Part shown: positions 13,432 to 26,274 of the stretch, one piece after another
How positions within the stretch are numbered: the stretch's first letter is position 1
Layout: the number at the start of each line of letters is the position of its first letter
Source of the DNA: Hydractinia symbiolongicarpus
Lineage: Eukaryota > Cnidaria > Hydrozoa > Anthoathecata > Hydractiniidae
NCBI RefSeq assembly: GCF_029227915.1
Contig: NC_079884.1
Coordinates: forward strand, 932,001-996,000
DNA length: 64,000 nt
Reading direction: 5' to 3'
Program-made: the position numbers and the translations under genes
Notes under the pieces: generated by a model
What the model was told of the DNA's origin: nothing
Database searches by the model: none
Seen by the model: only the letters and a program-made list of their open reading frames with translations

Positions 13432-13501
13432 TGTTGGAGGTTAATTATTTCTTGATTCTCTTCATTTGTTGGAGGTAAATTATTTCTTGATTCTCTTCAT
13501 T
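13432..13501. repeat. 35 bp unit repeated twice
   Basis: TGTTGGAGGT(T/A)AATTATTTCTTG followed by ATTCTCTTCATT occurs twice in tandem, starting at 13432 and 13467, with one visible difference. Confidence 0.85.
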
Positions 13502-14397
13502 TTTATTGCAATCATTAGGCTTTTTTTATTATTTTTAAAGTCATGAAACTGGGCTCAAAGATGTTGGAAAAGACCTGGAATTTTAAAGGGTTAGAGAAAT
13601 AAAAAACAATAGCTTGAAAGTTCTTAAATTTTATTTTTCAGTTGTGGTTTCCCTGCATTGTGTGTCTGTTTTATGCTGAATTTACCATAGATGTATAATT
13701 TGTCTTTTTTTACCTGCTTTTCTATTTTGATGTCTTGTAGTAATCTGGTTGTCTTTCTGGTAATTATCCTTATTCTGACAAAGTAACCATATTTTAGCAT
13801 AAACAATATTTTCACTTAGTAATAAAGAATGCAATAACAATGTTTTCATTCATTATTGTGATTTGTTTTATTAGTCTAATTAGCATAATAAGTAAAAGAG
13901 CCATTACAATTTTGTATTAAAGAAGTGATTATTTTTAATTAATATTGTGTATGTCAAGAATAACAGCCACAAGTCAACTTGAAATTGTCGTTTTTTTAGT
14001 CATTTGAAATAATTTATAATAGAATTCTGTTGTTTATATTTCCCTTTTTTTCTGAAAGGATTTGTGAAATTAAAGGTTTTTTTTGGGGGGTAGGTCTTTC
14101 CTGTATGCATGTGTTACTAAAAGTTGTGGTAAAAGAAATCTCTATATGATCTTATAAAATATAATATTGAGTGGAATACTTATTCACCAAACAACGATTT
14201 AATTTTAATGCGAATAGATTTGTTACTTCAAATATAACATGGTTACTAAAAAAGTAAGCTTCCAGAGTACTTATTCAAAATTTTAGGGTGAGGCTAATTC
14301 AAAACAGCCGATAAAAGTTATTTATTTTGAAAAACCATGTTGTTTAGATAAAATTTTTAAAAGAAAGTTGTTTTTAATGCATAATAAGCCTCTATAA

Positions 14398-14460
14398 TAT
14401 TTAAAAATACGAAATTTGTATTTTTTATTACGAAATTTCCGTATTTCGTATTTTTAAATA
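14398..14460. repeat. 18 bp perfect inverted repeat
   Basis: TATTTAAAAATACGAAAT at 14398-14415 is the exact reverse complement of 14443-14460, with a 27-base spacer that itself contains further GAAATTT/AAATTTC pairing. Could be a small foldback transposon remnant. Confidence 0.75.
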
Positions 14461-15146
14461 CGGAAAGAGAAGTGGTCGATTTTCCAAGAGAGCATCACAG
14501 TTGTTTTTAATGCATAATGAGCCTCTCCTTTGGCTTTAGCTTTAATAATAATAATAGGCACTCTCAGGCATTTGCTTAAGAAGGGCTCTTAATAAGGTAC
14601 TTGTCCTGGATAGGCATGAATTGGAAAGGCATCACACTAAGAATATGCATTGATATAGGGTGTCTTACTACAAATTTTACATGCTAAGGATTTTATTTTT
14701 TGCGAACAGTTTTTTAGTTGCACAAAAAAAAGTAATTATTTGGAGTGTACTTATTATCATTTCTTCCTTAGTGCATCAACCTCTAAATGATATCGTATGT
14801 GTTTCAACGACATTGCTGGAGAATATTGAAGATCTTGCTCTTTGTTGTGAGGTATCTTTTATATTATTCTGTTTTGGTTGTCCAGATGTAAATGAATGCA
14901 TTTGAAGCTAGGAATGCCTGCTGCATAAAAAGCCCTGAAATTTATGATGTCATTTCTAGAAGAATAGCTTACTTTAAATAATCGGGGAGGAGACAGCAAA
15001 ATAAATTGGACAAGTGATAGGCATCGTAATTTTATTTTTAATATGTTCGGCTTTAACTAGGATCAGGCCCAACCCTTTTTTAGCCCAAATATATTTCTAT
15101 GACATCATTATGTGGATGACGTCATCAAAAACATCAGCCGAAAGCA

Positions 15147-16636
15147 TCAGGCCAAGCGTAGTTGCAGGTTATTTCCTGTCTCAATCTTTACGCTTATCTG
15201 CACTTTAATAAATTTTTGTAAGTATAAGGCGTAAATAGGAATGTCACTATTGACAGTGGAAATGCAAACTGTGTTAGCTCCACATTCTTGTGCGTGGTGG
15301 CAGCAAAGAATCACTTTCATGTCAGCCTCCTCCTGAGTTGTGCCTAAGCTAGTTTCAACAGTTAAGGAGACGATTCTGTTGGTAACCCTGATGCGATAGT
15401 AATCATCTTCAACATTTACATACAAACATTTGCTGCCAATAGAGTCTGCATAAAGAGTACAGTGTGGCCACTCTTGTAGAAAAAAAGGATGATTTCGACT
15501 TTATTTTCATCCTCACTAAGAAACTTTCAAAATTGTTTTGGATCTCTTCTTTCCACCTTTATGCAGAGTTTTTCTGCAATGGCACGTTGTTGTCGTTCAT
15601 AGCCTTTGATAGAGTTTTCCCGATATTGATCCGTGATGAAATAAATCTGTCCAGACCTTAATCCTCCAAAAACTCTACCATACATTGAATTGGCTAATCC
15701 TCCAAATGTACCGATGTTCGTAGTAATGGTTTGTTGAAGAGTAACCACACCATTAATTACAAAAGCTCTATTTTGGGTAATGAATTTAAAACTGGAACAT
15801 TGTCAGATATAACATTCAAAAATTTTGATTTTACTGCTTTAACCATGTCACCATTAGGATTAGCTGGAAACCAAGGAATCAAGCTTAAAGAATATCTCAG
15901 AATTTCTTTCATACAGATTTTTAGTTGGGCTAAGCCTTTGTCATAAGCCAATAGTAGGTCGTCTTTTATATCGTCGGGAACTGTCAATCCAGAAATTATA
16001 TTGATAAGGTTTTTCCTGTATAAGAAAGAATTACCACATGATGTGATAAGATTGTATGCCCTTTCAGCAGCTATGACATCAAACCTTTTTCTTGATTGTC
16101 TAAAGTCTTTTAGCTGGAAATCATATGCTCTTCTAGTTTTGCAAAACACTTAGCTGTTATGAGGCTTGTCAGCACCCAGCGTTGAACTGTACCATTTGTT
16201 GTGCTGTAACCTGTGGAGTAAAAGTAAACAATGAAGCTTGTTTTACTACTATACGTTACAACAAAGAAATGTTTTCACAAAATTAGTATTAGTAATAATT
16301 TTACCATAATTTTATCATATTAAATTTTCCACACGTTATAACAGCCAACTTACCACCTCTAAAAATACGCAATATTTTTTAATTGTCCTTAATTTGCATC
16401 ACTAATAGTAGAAACATCAAAGATTCTAAACTCACCTAAACTCCTAAAAAAATTTTGGATGTGTATCTTCAAGCTGATACATTTGAGCCCAGCAATATGT
16501 TAAATATCTTGAGTAGTTAGGTCGACCATAAGCAAAGAACCAGCCCAGCATTGCATGTGTTACATTTCCAGACAGGGGGGACCAATAGGCCGCTGTTGCC
16601 CCAGTTAAAGAGACATAGCGCAAAGTATCCTAAAAT
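15147..16636 (-). pseudogene. frameshifted member of a multi-copy (probably cnidarian) protein family
   Basis: Four blocks on the minus strand read in order along one protein. 16629-16444 gives DTLRYVSLTGATAAYWS through GWFFAYGRPNYSRYLTY to a stop after THPKFF. About 16205-15757 contains STTNGTVQRWVLTSL, KCFAKL and FDVIAAERAYNLI. 15748-15527 contains VFGGLRSGQIYFITDQ and YRENSIKGYERQQR. 15425-15147 contains TTQEEADMKVILCCHHAQ and VCISTVNSDIPIYAL. The last three blocks are in different frames, and the first is separated from the second by about 230 bases without coding, so the copy carries frameshifts and stops. Motifs like WFFA..NYxRYL, DxYRENSIK and TQEEADxK are, as I recall, typical of large uncharacterised families in cnidarian genomes, with the last block resembling a nuclease or PIN-like fold. 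Function is unknown. I call it a decayed copy. Confidence 0.7.
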
Positions 16637-18378
16637 TCCTTATGTAAATTCATAATATTCCCCAGTTGAAGAATTTCCACAAACTCGAATCTGAAGTTGA
16701 AGGAATGTTATAATTATTTTCGTGCTACTTGGTCTAAAAATGCAAAATATAATCACAGTAAATAGTCACCTCTTTATAGCACACATAACAATCTCACGCT
16801 TTGAATACCAGTCATTAAAGACAAAAAATTTGAGTCTCGATAGAGCTCCCATATGTACTACAATGTGCAAACAATGTTGTTGTAACGCTTTCCGTTCAAC
16901 ATTCGTTCAACACGGCTTTTTCCTAGAAGGGGTAGCAATATATCGTGTGTAAAATAATCGTAGTTTGATGGTTTGTGGTCATCTGTTTGTGAGTTTGTGA
17001 TTGTGATGTGTGAGCTTAAGAAGTTTCCTTACGTAAAAATCAGACGAATAAAAACTAATGAAAGCTAAACTTTGTTTTTTATATCTACTCTTTTGGTTAT
17101 CTTACTTCCGTGAGAAAACAGGCACTTATTTGAACAGGCGATTGCTCTGTTTCTGCGACGGTAGGAACAATATTTTTATCTTTTTCTTGTTACGCTTGGC
17201 GTAACTTGATATCGTTTTACTGTGAGTGTATATACTGTAGCTTTTATGATAGTAAAAATCTTTGTAGTTTAGAGCTTCAGTTTCCTCAATAATTTGCGTG
17301 TCATTGCGGACGATGCTGCAAAAAAAGATTGTTTTGCACTATGCCACAATTTTAAAGTAAAACTCAGTATTAGGCAAACAACAACACTGGAGTGACATTC
17401 CGCTCTCTTTTCGAAAAAAATAAATAAGAATTATCTTGCGTTTTGAACTCTTTTCCACGAATTTTCTGTAAACTTGTGTAATTTTCCCCCACTTATTGCT
17501 TGTTAAACAACAAATATCAACATTTTCAGTAGATTTATAAAGTGATATACCTTCAAACTGTAACAATTTAATATAGAGTAAATTAATTGACATAAAAATT
17601 ATATTAGATGGTATTTATTTCTTATTTCTTCGTCCCAAGCCTCTTAAATGTTTGCTGACAATCTGCAAATCACTTTGCAATAAAGTTTTGTGATTATAGA
17701 ATGTATCTACATAATTTTAACAATTAAGGTGATTTTCATCACCTTAATTGTCATCTTTTTTATCGCGTTTAAAAATTCTGTTTAAAAATTATTGGAGTTT
17801 AGGTGTAGAAAAATAGCTTTGTATATTCCTTGATTCTTGCAGTAAACATGTTAAAATAATATTACTTGAAAGCGTCTTCCCATTTGTTTCTATTTTCTAC
17901 ATTATTTATGAGTGGAATCGAAAAAAATTAAAATTAAAGCTTTATTTACAGTCTCTCAAACATATTGTGTTTAATATGAACTGTCAAACCCTTTTGCACA
18001 TCATGAAATTTCTAAGTTTCTTAAATAAGTTTTGCAAATCATATTTATAATTTTCATTGCTTGGATTCATCATTAAATTTGTGCATTTTTTACATCAAGG
18101 GATGCCAACCTTTTGACTTTTCACATTTGAAATGTTTGAAACAAAATAAAAAGCAAAAACAATGACATGTTCAAATGTGTCTGTAAAAATGTTGTATTAA
18201 AATTTTAACTGCAAAAATGCAATTTATTTAAAAAAAAATTCAAGTAACATTAATCTACAATTTTAACATAGGTTGGTACTTTGAGCAAACGTTACTGCTT
18301 TTACCTGGTACACAAAAGAACCCAATATATATATATATATATAAATGATTACTAACCAAACCCGTTTTTTTTTAGCAG
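16637..18378. other. region upstream of the first recognisable HEXD exon
   Basis: The missing 5' exon(s) of the hexosaminidase gene, including its start codon, should be here or further left, but I cannot choose one: several ATG-to-GT stretches are possible, for example near 16990-17030. The only clear structure is a 13 bp hairpin at 17720-17751, with a short TA run at 18327-18342. Confidence 0.4.
17720..17751. repeat. 13 bp perfect hairpin ACAATTAAGGTGA
   Basis: Arms 17720-17732 and 17739-17751 are exact reverse complements around loop TTTTCA. No T-run or gene end is nearby, so a terminator is unlikely. Confidence 0.8.
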
Positions 18379-21300
18379 CATACTTTTTTTGCTGGTGTGG
18401 TTTGAATATCCATTACAACATGATGCCTTCAAAGGGGATTCAGAATTGCATACAAGGATAGATGAATTAACAGGTATGTTTTTTTGGTCTTTTAAATTAT
18501 TTTTATTTATTATTTGCTATAATTTAAAATTTAGTCTGCCTCTTACTACGTTCCTGTAAAAAATGAAATAATACAGAGAAAAATTTTTCTTCGCCTTACC
18601 TTGGTATGTTATAGCAAGTGGTAGTATGATAACGTACAAAAATAATGTTCAATTCAAGGTGAAGTCAATTTTGCTTTTGGTATTGGCATTATCATGTACA
18701 TAAAAGAGCCACTATTTAAGTGTTTTGACTTGCAATTTCCTTCAGAAGACAGCTTTCTGGCATTAAGATCTTCACACATCTTTTTATGTTAATGAAAAAA
18801 ATTCTTTTATAGCAAAATTAAAACGCTGTTCACATGGAAATAATCGTAAGTTGGTTATGCTTTCATATATTTCTTTCAATTTTTTGAAGCCACTAACCTA
18901 AAGCTTTACTTACACTAGATTGTGAATGAGGATAGATAAGCTGATTATTTTGTTTAAAATAGTCTGAATGTAGGTTTTTACGCCTTTTTTGAGCTGTAGA
19001 TTTCCACAGGTTTTTTTCTGAATAGCCCGGCTTTTACCATTTAAACATAAATAGTAACGATAATGCATTTTAACCATCTTTTACCATTTTGGTATTTTTT
19101 TTAAAACTCTTTTATTTATTTTAGAAAACAGAAAAATGCTCGAAAACGATAGGCCTAAAATTCCAGACACTGCAAAGAAAAAGATTCAAGGGTAAAAATT
19201 TATACCTTCAGAGTGGCCATGCCAGAGTATCTATTGTAAATCTTTACACATAGGCAACATAAAACTCATGCGGCCATAAAAGTTTATACTAGCAAGAAAT
19301 TTCATATCTGTGTTGGTTGAAAAGTCTGTATGAGGATGCATGTTTTAGGAAACATAATAATTTATACATGTACCCCATTATTGTATTTTTAAGTCTAAAT
19401 GTTGCTCATATTGCATGCCTTCACAGTATTGTGCTGCATAAGTTTTTGTGTACCATGTAACCATAAATAACCAAAAAATACTTCCACGCTGTGACTACTC
19501 TGCTCGAGGAGAAACAAATCTGTTTCAATTTTATGGAAGTGTGTGTAAAAACGTTTTAAAAACGTGATGCCACAAAAATCTGAACTGGTGTGTCAACAGA
19601 TTAGAGTTTTATATGCAATTTTCTTTTTTAGGTTTTCTGGACTAAGGTAAGAATTTTTTTTAATTTTAATTTTTTTTTAATTATTAAAGTAAGAGAACTA
19701 GCAGGACGTGTTTTATGAACATTTTAATCTTTTTTAGAATTGTTCATTTGGATTTAAAAGGTGCACCACCTAAAATGGAATATTTGTTGCAGGTATGTAG
19801 GATTTTGTTGATATCATTCAAAGTGAATTGTTCAAATATTAAACTGTGTATGGCACTACAGCAAACATGAACTTTATGTACAAATTTACAGGGTGTGTAT
19901 TCTTAAAACTTCTGATAGAGCAGAGTTGTTGAAGGGTTCAGTGTATTATAGATGCAAAAGAATGTCGTGTGGAGAGAAGGATGGCAACGAAAACTATAGG
20001 ACTGCATCTTTTGTTTGTGTAGTTGGTTCCTTGTTAGATGAAATGCATTAGAATATTTTGTTACATACACAATTTTTTTGTTGTTGGCAGGCCCTACTCT
20101 ACTGTGAAAGATTTAGGATATCATAAGTAAAAAAAATTAAAGAATAATTAAAAAATAAGGGCGTCACTAGACTTCAAAAAGTTGTTTTTTTGTGCCGCTT
20201 TCTGTGCAAGTGACGACATTGTTTCACGATAGAACTGAAACTAAATTATGCTAGTACGAATGTTTTTTAATAATTTTTTTTTGGTTAGATAAACTTTATA
20301 AATAACTCGAGTCATGGAGGTAAATGTCTAAAATGATCACGAAAAACAAAATGTTGGAAATACTTCGGGAAAGTTCAGGCAATTTGGTTAAATTTTGGTA
20401 GTGTTTATAATGACCTTTTATTATCTACCTTAGATGTTACCTTTTTTGAAAGATATGGGTGCGAATGGTCTTCTCTTGGAATATGAAGATATGTTTCCAT
20501 ACCGCGGTATGATTCGTGCACTGTCATCACCAAATACTTACAGGTGAAATGTTAATTAGTTAATTTTGTGATCTTTTTAAAATGGCTTCTACTAAAATCT
20601 AAACCACTAAAATCTTAAATTTTATTTTGTTCGGCTAGCTTTTTTTATACTTAATCGCTCATTTTTTCTGTCTTGGCTTTTTCCTCTATATGAGCTGTGG
20701 AATTTAAAAAATGCGAGCAACAGGAGTAACCGTTTATTGCAAATTGAATTATTTTAAAATAAAAACTCTTGCATCCTCTCCTGCATATATAAGAAATTTA
20801 AAAATGTGTGACAGCGAGCGTTATTATGTGTGTCCATTTATTTAACTTTGTATTTGGTACCTTTTCTTACACGTACACTGCCAGTCTACAACTATATTAT
20901 AATGTTCACCGTACGTATGTTGTTCTATAAGCCAAAATGGTAGCCTCGAGTAATGATGGAAAAATTCCTGTGCATTTGTACGCGATATTTGTACGCGATA
21001 AGAACTAGCATTGTCTTATGTGTTCCAAATTTTCTATAGTTATGAAGATATTGCTTCGTTGTTGAAATTAGCAAAGAAATTAAATTTGGAAATCATACCG
21101 TTAGTTCAGACGCTTGGACATTTCGAGGTGAAAAGTTGATTTAGTTAGCATTTAACTGTGTGTTTATTAAGCACCAGACGACGTGAATTGTATTGCTGTT
21201 TTTAAATCTCTATTCAATTAGGAGTTGAGCAAGCAAAAATTGGAGCTTATCTAGAAAAAGATTAAAGCAGTTATGTCATTTTTTAAAGACTTCTTTTTTT

Positions 21301-24300
21301 TTTAACAATTGCATTGAAATACCCTTCAGGTCTCTCAGATCCTTCCAAAGTTTCGTGCATTGATTTGGGACAAATTAATGACCTACTCGTGCGAAGTTTG
21401 CTTCAGTAAAAATTATTTTCTGATATTTTTAATCTTTAGTTTGTTTTGAAGCACGACCAGTTCCGCCATTTACGAGAAACTGAACAATATCCGAACATGC
21501 CATGCCCTTTACATGAGAGTAAGTAAAAAGTGATATGTAGATTATCATCAAAACATTGTAAAGTATATTGTGTAATGTTGGTGTCGAATTTTGTTTTCTA
21601 TAAGAACCGAAATATTATTCGATGCTGTTGCACCATACCAGACAGCATCGGTTATATATATTGTCGTGAAAGTTAAGAACCTATTCAGGGTTACCACACT
21701 TCCTCAAAATTCCTTAATTGTCCTTAATTTTAAAAATTTCCCTCAAAAGTCCTCTAAATATAGATTTTTGACCATTTTCTCCTAAAATTTTCATTCTCCT
21801 TTTACAAAGCGAATTTGTCATATGTGTTTAATTAAATCTTCTTCACCCGTGACGTGCCTGTTAAATCTCAAGTCTTAATAAATTTGTGGAAAATGTGGAA
21901 AGATCTCATTTCATCAAATATCTCAAATTCGACTCTAAAAAAAGAGTGACAACTTTGCTACTGAAGCTGTTTGAGTAAAATTTCAGAAGAACAAAGTCTC
22001 CCTGCTCGTTTTATGACATTTGTTTTTAATATCCACATATAAAGGTTTTTCAAGTTTAGTTATGTTGCATAAATTATGTTATCTCTTTAATAATAGCCGT
22101 CGTCTGTCTGTCTGTGTGTCCGCGAAAGCCGTGTCCAGTAACGGAAACACGAAATTTTTAAAATGCGCATCAATACCAAATGCGATAAATTTCTGTCCAC
22201 TTTGTTGCAACAGGTTAATTTAAAGGACGGGTGACCCCGTGGATTTTTCCACGGGCTAACGACTAGTCTATATTATAATGCCCGTATTTTGTCTGTCTGT
22301 CCGTCTGTCTGTCACGCAAAATGGTGGCTTAGCTGCGCAAGTAGCCAGAAGCACGCAATGCGGTATAAAAATGATAGGCGAACCCGGGCTAACGACTAGT
22401 ATATAAGAAATACCAAAACTCGGCATTTTTTGTCCTCAAAAAAAAATTTAAACTTAAAATGTAAAGATATGGAGGTTAATTAATTAAACCGACAAATTAT
22501 AGCAAGCTGGCCCTAGTTCCTTCGTTCCTGGCCTGTTAAATTTTGTAAGTTAATATTTAAGACCTGTGAAAGCTTTGTTATACCTTAAATATGACATAAA
22601 TTTATGCAGCATAATTAAATCTAAAAATCTTTTAAATTCGAATATTTTAAAATCGAAAAGGGCTTTTAAAAAAATATAGACTTGTTGACCTAGGCTCTAC
22701 AATATAAGTCCAACGTCTATTTTACCCTCGGATGATCTTTAGTAATCTGATTACTGAAGGAAATCCGAGGTGATTATGTCAAAAATCAAGAAATGTTTTG
22801 GACCAGAACAAAATTGTTTAAAAAGCATAATATCTAGAATGAGTGTGATTGTTATTCTTGACAACGACACTTCATCCTCCATATCATTACTGTTTTAGAA
22901 ACAAAACAAATCGTGTTCAAAATGATAAATCAGGTATTGGAGCTACACCCAGATATTCGAAGAATACATTTGGGAGGAGATGAGGTAAGTTTATGTAAAT
23001 AAATGTCAGATATCGTCGTTCAGAATGGATGCTTCCTGGTTGGTATAACGTTTGTCCCTTGATATGCATTTAAAAGTGTATGTTGTTTAATCCTCTGTGT
23101 TTGGAATTATTTCAGGTTTTTAATTTAAAGGACTGTGAAAAATGCAAGTCAAGCAAAAAAACGAAAGAACATTTGTTTTTACATCATATGATTCCTATAC
23201 TGAAGCATGTACGAGGTAAAACTCGCTCGAAAGTGAAACCAATCATTTGGGATGACATGCTGAGGAAATGGACTGTGGACGATATGAAACGTAAGGAATT
23301 GTTTTTTTGGGGGTGTCAACAACTTTTACTTTAGGGGACTTTTATCCAAGGGCTGATATTCACCTGATTGACACTTCCACAACCGAAGTCTAAAGATATT
23401 TTACTCTGTTCACCCATTAAAAACATTGTACAGCCAAACTTTAAATGTTATTATTTTATTCTTCTGATTTGATGTTTTTATTTTTAGAATTTCGTGGTCT
23501 AGCAGACATTATGGTTTGGGGTTACGTGCCTGAGTTGGACAACTATTCCTTATTTCCTGAAGGTTTGTAAATAGTTGTGAATTAGTGATCCGCATAATTC
23601 GTGTGTGATGGCTATATTAAATATGTAGGGGAACTGTTTGTTTTCCCTTGTGCTATTGGCTTGTTTTTATTCTTTATTTATAGTTGTCCGAGGTTTGATA
23701 TTTATTTTTTTTATATTTAGACATGTGGATAAAATACGCGGAAGCCTTCGACAAAATTTGGGTGGCAAGCTCATATAAAGGTAGCAATTTTAATTTGAAA
23801 CGAATACTGACATGAATTCAACATCCATACAACGATGTTTCGAATGTCCAATGTCAATAAATTTTCTAATTCGTCAATTTTGATGGATTTCATGAGTCCT
23901 ATTTTAAACATTTTTGTGTTTCCATGTTATAGGTGCGCTTGCAGCCAACAATAACTTAGTTCCTATAACAATGCATATAAAAAATCATGAATCGTGGCTT
24001 CGCATCATTAAAAAAATAAAGAACAAAGTCACAGGTGTTGCTTTAACAGGTTGGGCCAGGTATGATATTAATAACCTTTTTACTTAGAAACGCTGGTTGT
24101 ATTTTTACGTGTGTTTATATGCAAAGTTTTTTATAGATATGATCATTTTGCTGCTCTCTGTGAGCTTCTACCAGCTGCTATCCCAACGTTGGCGTTGTCT
24201 TTGTCAGTTCTTCGTGAAGGTAGGATTTTCATCTCATTGTTTCACCAGCTATTGTTGTTGTTTCTGCTGTTGTTGTGTTATTGGTGTCGTTGTTGTTGTT

Positions 24301-25387
24301 GATATCCTTGTCGTTATTGTGTTTGTTGTTGTTGTTGTCTTTCCGTCTTACAACAACCTTTGTATCTAGGGTCCTTTAAAAAACGTGGTAAAGATTTCGT
24401 CGAAGTTATGCTAGGTTTTAAAAATCCGATTATTATAGAAAAAGATATATTTGGAAGGTAAGATTACGATAATATTGCCATCCATCTTTTTTTGTCAAAA
24501 CCTTTGACGGTTTCTTTTTTTTCCGTTACAGTTGGGATACGTCGATTCCTAACTACCCAGGAGGAGATGTCTACTCCCTTGTTGCCGAGTATGAAAATCA
24601 TGTGAATTGGTACACCAGCACTAAAACAAGGTAATTATTTATTTATTTTTTCGTCGAGAGGAAATGTTGCATCAAATAAGCATTCTGTATAAACTTTAGG
24701 TTGGATAGTTGGGGAAATGAACGTCAAGTGGAAGAAAAACTTATTAGCATTTTACAGATTAATGGAGTAGCAGATTCTTTGAAGCAGTGAGTGCTTTTAT
24801 GTTGTTGTTGTTTTTGTTGTTGTTTTTGTTGTTTTAACCACGAAATATAAAATCATCCAGCAGAAAATTTATACTCATTCATCTTCCCTATTACGTTTTG
24901 ATCATGCCATAACTGGTCTATATTTTTACTTATTTAGCAGGGAGTTTACCGTCCCCCTTCTAGCTGACAATAATAGAAATGCCAGAACGGACAGTAATCT
25001 GATTGATTGATGGGCTTTTCCGTTCTGATCCGTTCCAACTTTTTTTTTGGACAGGAGCGGGGAAAATTATAAAAAACATACGAATAATTGGCAGATAGCC
25101 AATCAAATTTTAGGTATTTTTCTTGTTCCGTTTCGTTCTGTTTTGTGGGCGGAGAGAACATAATAAAATGGTTCTGTCAAACCTGTTTGAACTTATTTTG
25201 TAGGCTGCTTCCATCGTTTAAAAATTTCCGATCAAAGTGCGAAACAGTGTTGAAGAAATACTTTTTCGAAGACACAGTGAACGAATGGATACGAGACAAG
25301 GTGGACACGCATATAGCTTTATCTGAAGAATTAGTGGATAAACTAAATTCTGTTTTAGTCAAACTGAAAATGAAAATTGAGTTGTAG
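18379..25387 (+). CDS. HEXD: hexosaminidase D (GH20 beta-N-acetylhexosaminidase), 5' exon(s) missing
   Basis: Seventeen exons join in phase: 18379-18473, 19125-19191, 19632-19646, 19738-19792, 20434-20543, 21040-21127, 21440-21518, 22899-22984, 23116-23290, 23488-23562, 23721-23780, 23933-24059, 24137-24219, 24370-24457, 24532-24630, 24700-24786, 25204-25387 (stop). They give about 524 residues; human HEXD has about 486. The first visible exon has a hydrophobic stretch ILFLLVWFEYP that could be a signal anchor. The barrel follows: IVHLDLKGAPPK, LLLEYEDMFPY, LVQTLGHFEF. The GH20 catalytic Asp-Glu pair lies in HLGGDEV at about 22968-22987 across an intron. Then come the family motifs IIWDDML and GWAR. 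GH20 enzymes remove terminal GlcNAc or GalNAc by substrate-assisted catalysis; HEXD prefers galactosaminides and is non-lysosomal in mammals (family knowledge). One exon is only 15 nt. The start codon was not found. Confidence 0.9.
22084..22266 (+). mobile_element. non-autonomous Helitron-like element 1
   Basis: The right end is a textbook Helitron 3' terminus. An 8 bp hairpin CCCGTGGA-tttt-TCCACGGG (22236-22255) is followed 8 bases later by the terminal CTAG (22263-22266), then a T. The left end is set at TCTTTAATAATAGCCG, a 5'-TC start followed by a GTCTGTCTG run shared with the next element; this boundary is approximate. There is no coding capacity. It lies in the HEXD intron between 21519 and 22898. 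Confidence 0.75.
22267..22399 (+). mobile_element. non-autonomous Helitron-like element 2, head to tail with element 1
   Basis: Starts 5'-TCTATATTATAATGCCCG directly after the CTAG of element 1 and ends CGGGCTAACGACTAG at 22399, followed by T. The last 14 bases (GGGCTAACGACTAG) are identical to the end of element 1, but the 5' half of the hairpin is lost or altered (CCCGGG only). The element is 133 bp and non-coding. A related 5' end (CTATATTATAATG) also occurs near 20892 in another HEXD intron. Confidence 0.75.
24250..24340. repeat. TTG-rich microsatellite in a HEXD intron
   Basis: Degenerate TTG/TTC/GTT triplets between HEXD exons 24137-24219 and 24370-24457. Another TTG/TTTTTG run is at 24803-24832. 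Confidence 0.8.
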
Positions 25388-26274
25388 ACTTTTTTTTTTA
25401 AATATTAGTTGCACAATAATTTATAAACTTGTTTACTGAATTTTTATCTTGATAACAGCTCTGTTGGTACTCATTTGCTCGAATCTGGCGTCACTGTCGC
25501 CATTGGCAAAAAGATGTTCTCGTGAATTTTTGTCGATCCCGTCATTCGCCAAATTAAATTCTCACGAGATTCTTTTTAAAACCTTGTTCTAATGAAGTAG
25601 AGGAGTGTGAAGAGACATCAGTCGGTGAACCCTTACGTCCGTGACAGAGATGATGATTTCGCTGATGAATTTGATTGGGATGTTGATGAAGGACGAAATA
25701 TACCTTCAAGTATTTCATGAAAAGCCTTAATTGTGCTACACGCTTTTTCTCTATAAATATACGCTTAGTTAGAATATCAAGCTGAAATTCAGGTTAAAAA
25801 CAATAGGTCTATGGTTTAGAACAAAAGAAAATTAAGCATAATGATCAGCATGGTTAGAAATTTGGTATTCTCGTGAAAAAAGCGCCCCTTGAGGTAAAAG
25901 AGTATACAATACTAATTCCATCAACGATTTGTTAAACATGATATACTTTCATCAATTGGGTCTGTACGAGTACTGCAAATGAAAATAGGTACGCCTTCTA
26001 CGCCTCCTCTTAAGAAGGAAAGGGATGCTTTAACAAAGAAAATATCAAGAAAACCAGTAATAGAAATAGGAAAAACAAGTTTTTCTCATATTGAAAGAAA
26101 TGCATGAAAGGATGACTACATTCGCAGAGAATGTAACACGTGTTACATCCTTGAATACATATACTAATTTTGGCGAGTCATGAACAAGTGTTCTAAGGCA
26201 TAACAAATCAATAATAAATAATCACATCGGTATTCAACTTCTATTTTTTCAAAAGATATGAACGTGTTTACAAT

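Larger units (their letters stand above)
7685..15146. other. gene-poor region between UBOX5 and the family pseudogene
   Basis: No coding gene can be supported over 7.4 kb. Frames such as the minus-strand one at 9711-9902 and that at 10572-10958 are AT-rich, have no domain I recognise and lack convincing splice partners. The region holds two GCCGTC hairpins (8058-8081, 9452-9492), a tandem repeat at 8831-9195, a 35 bp repeated unit near 13432-13500 and an 18 bp hairpin at 14398-14460. Confidence 0.5.

Noticed and set aside
24097-24369. Plus-strand cysteine/valine-rich frame
   Set aside because: Mostly translation of an intronic TTG microsatellite and of HEXD exon 24137-24219 in the wrong frame.
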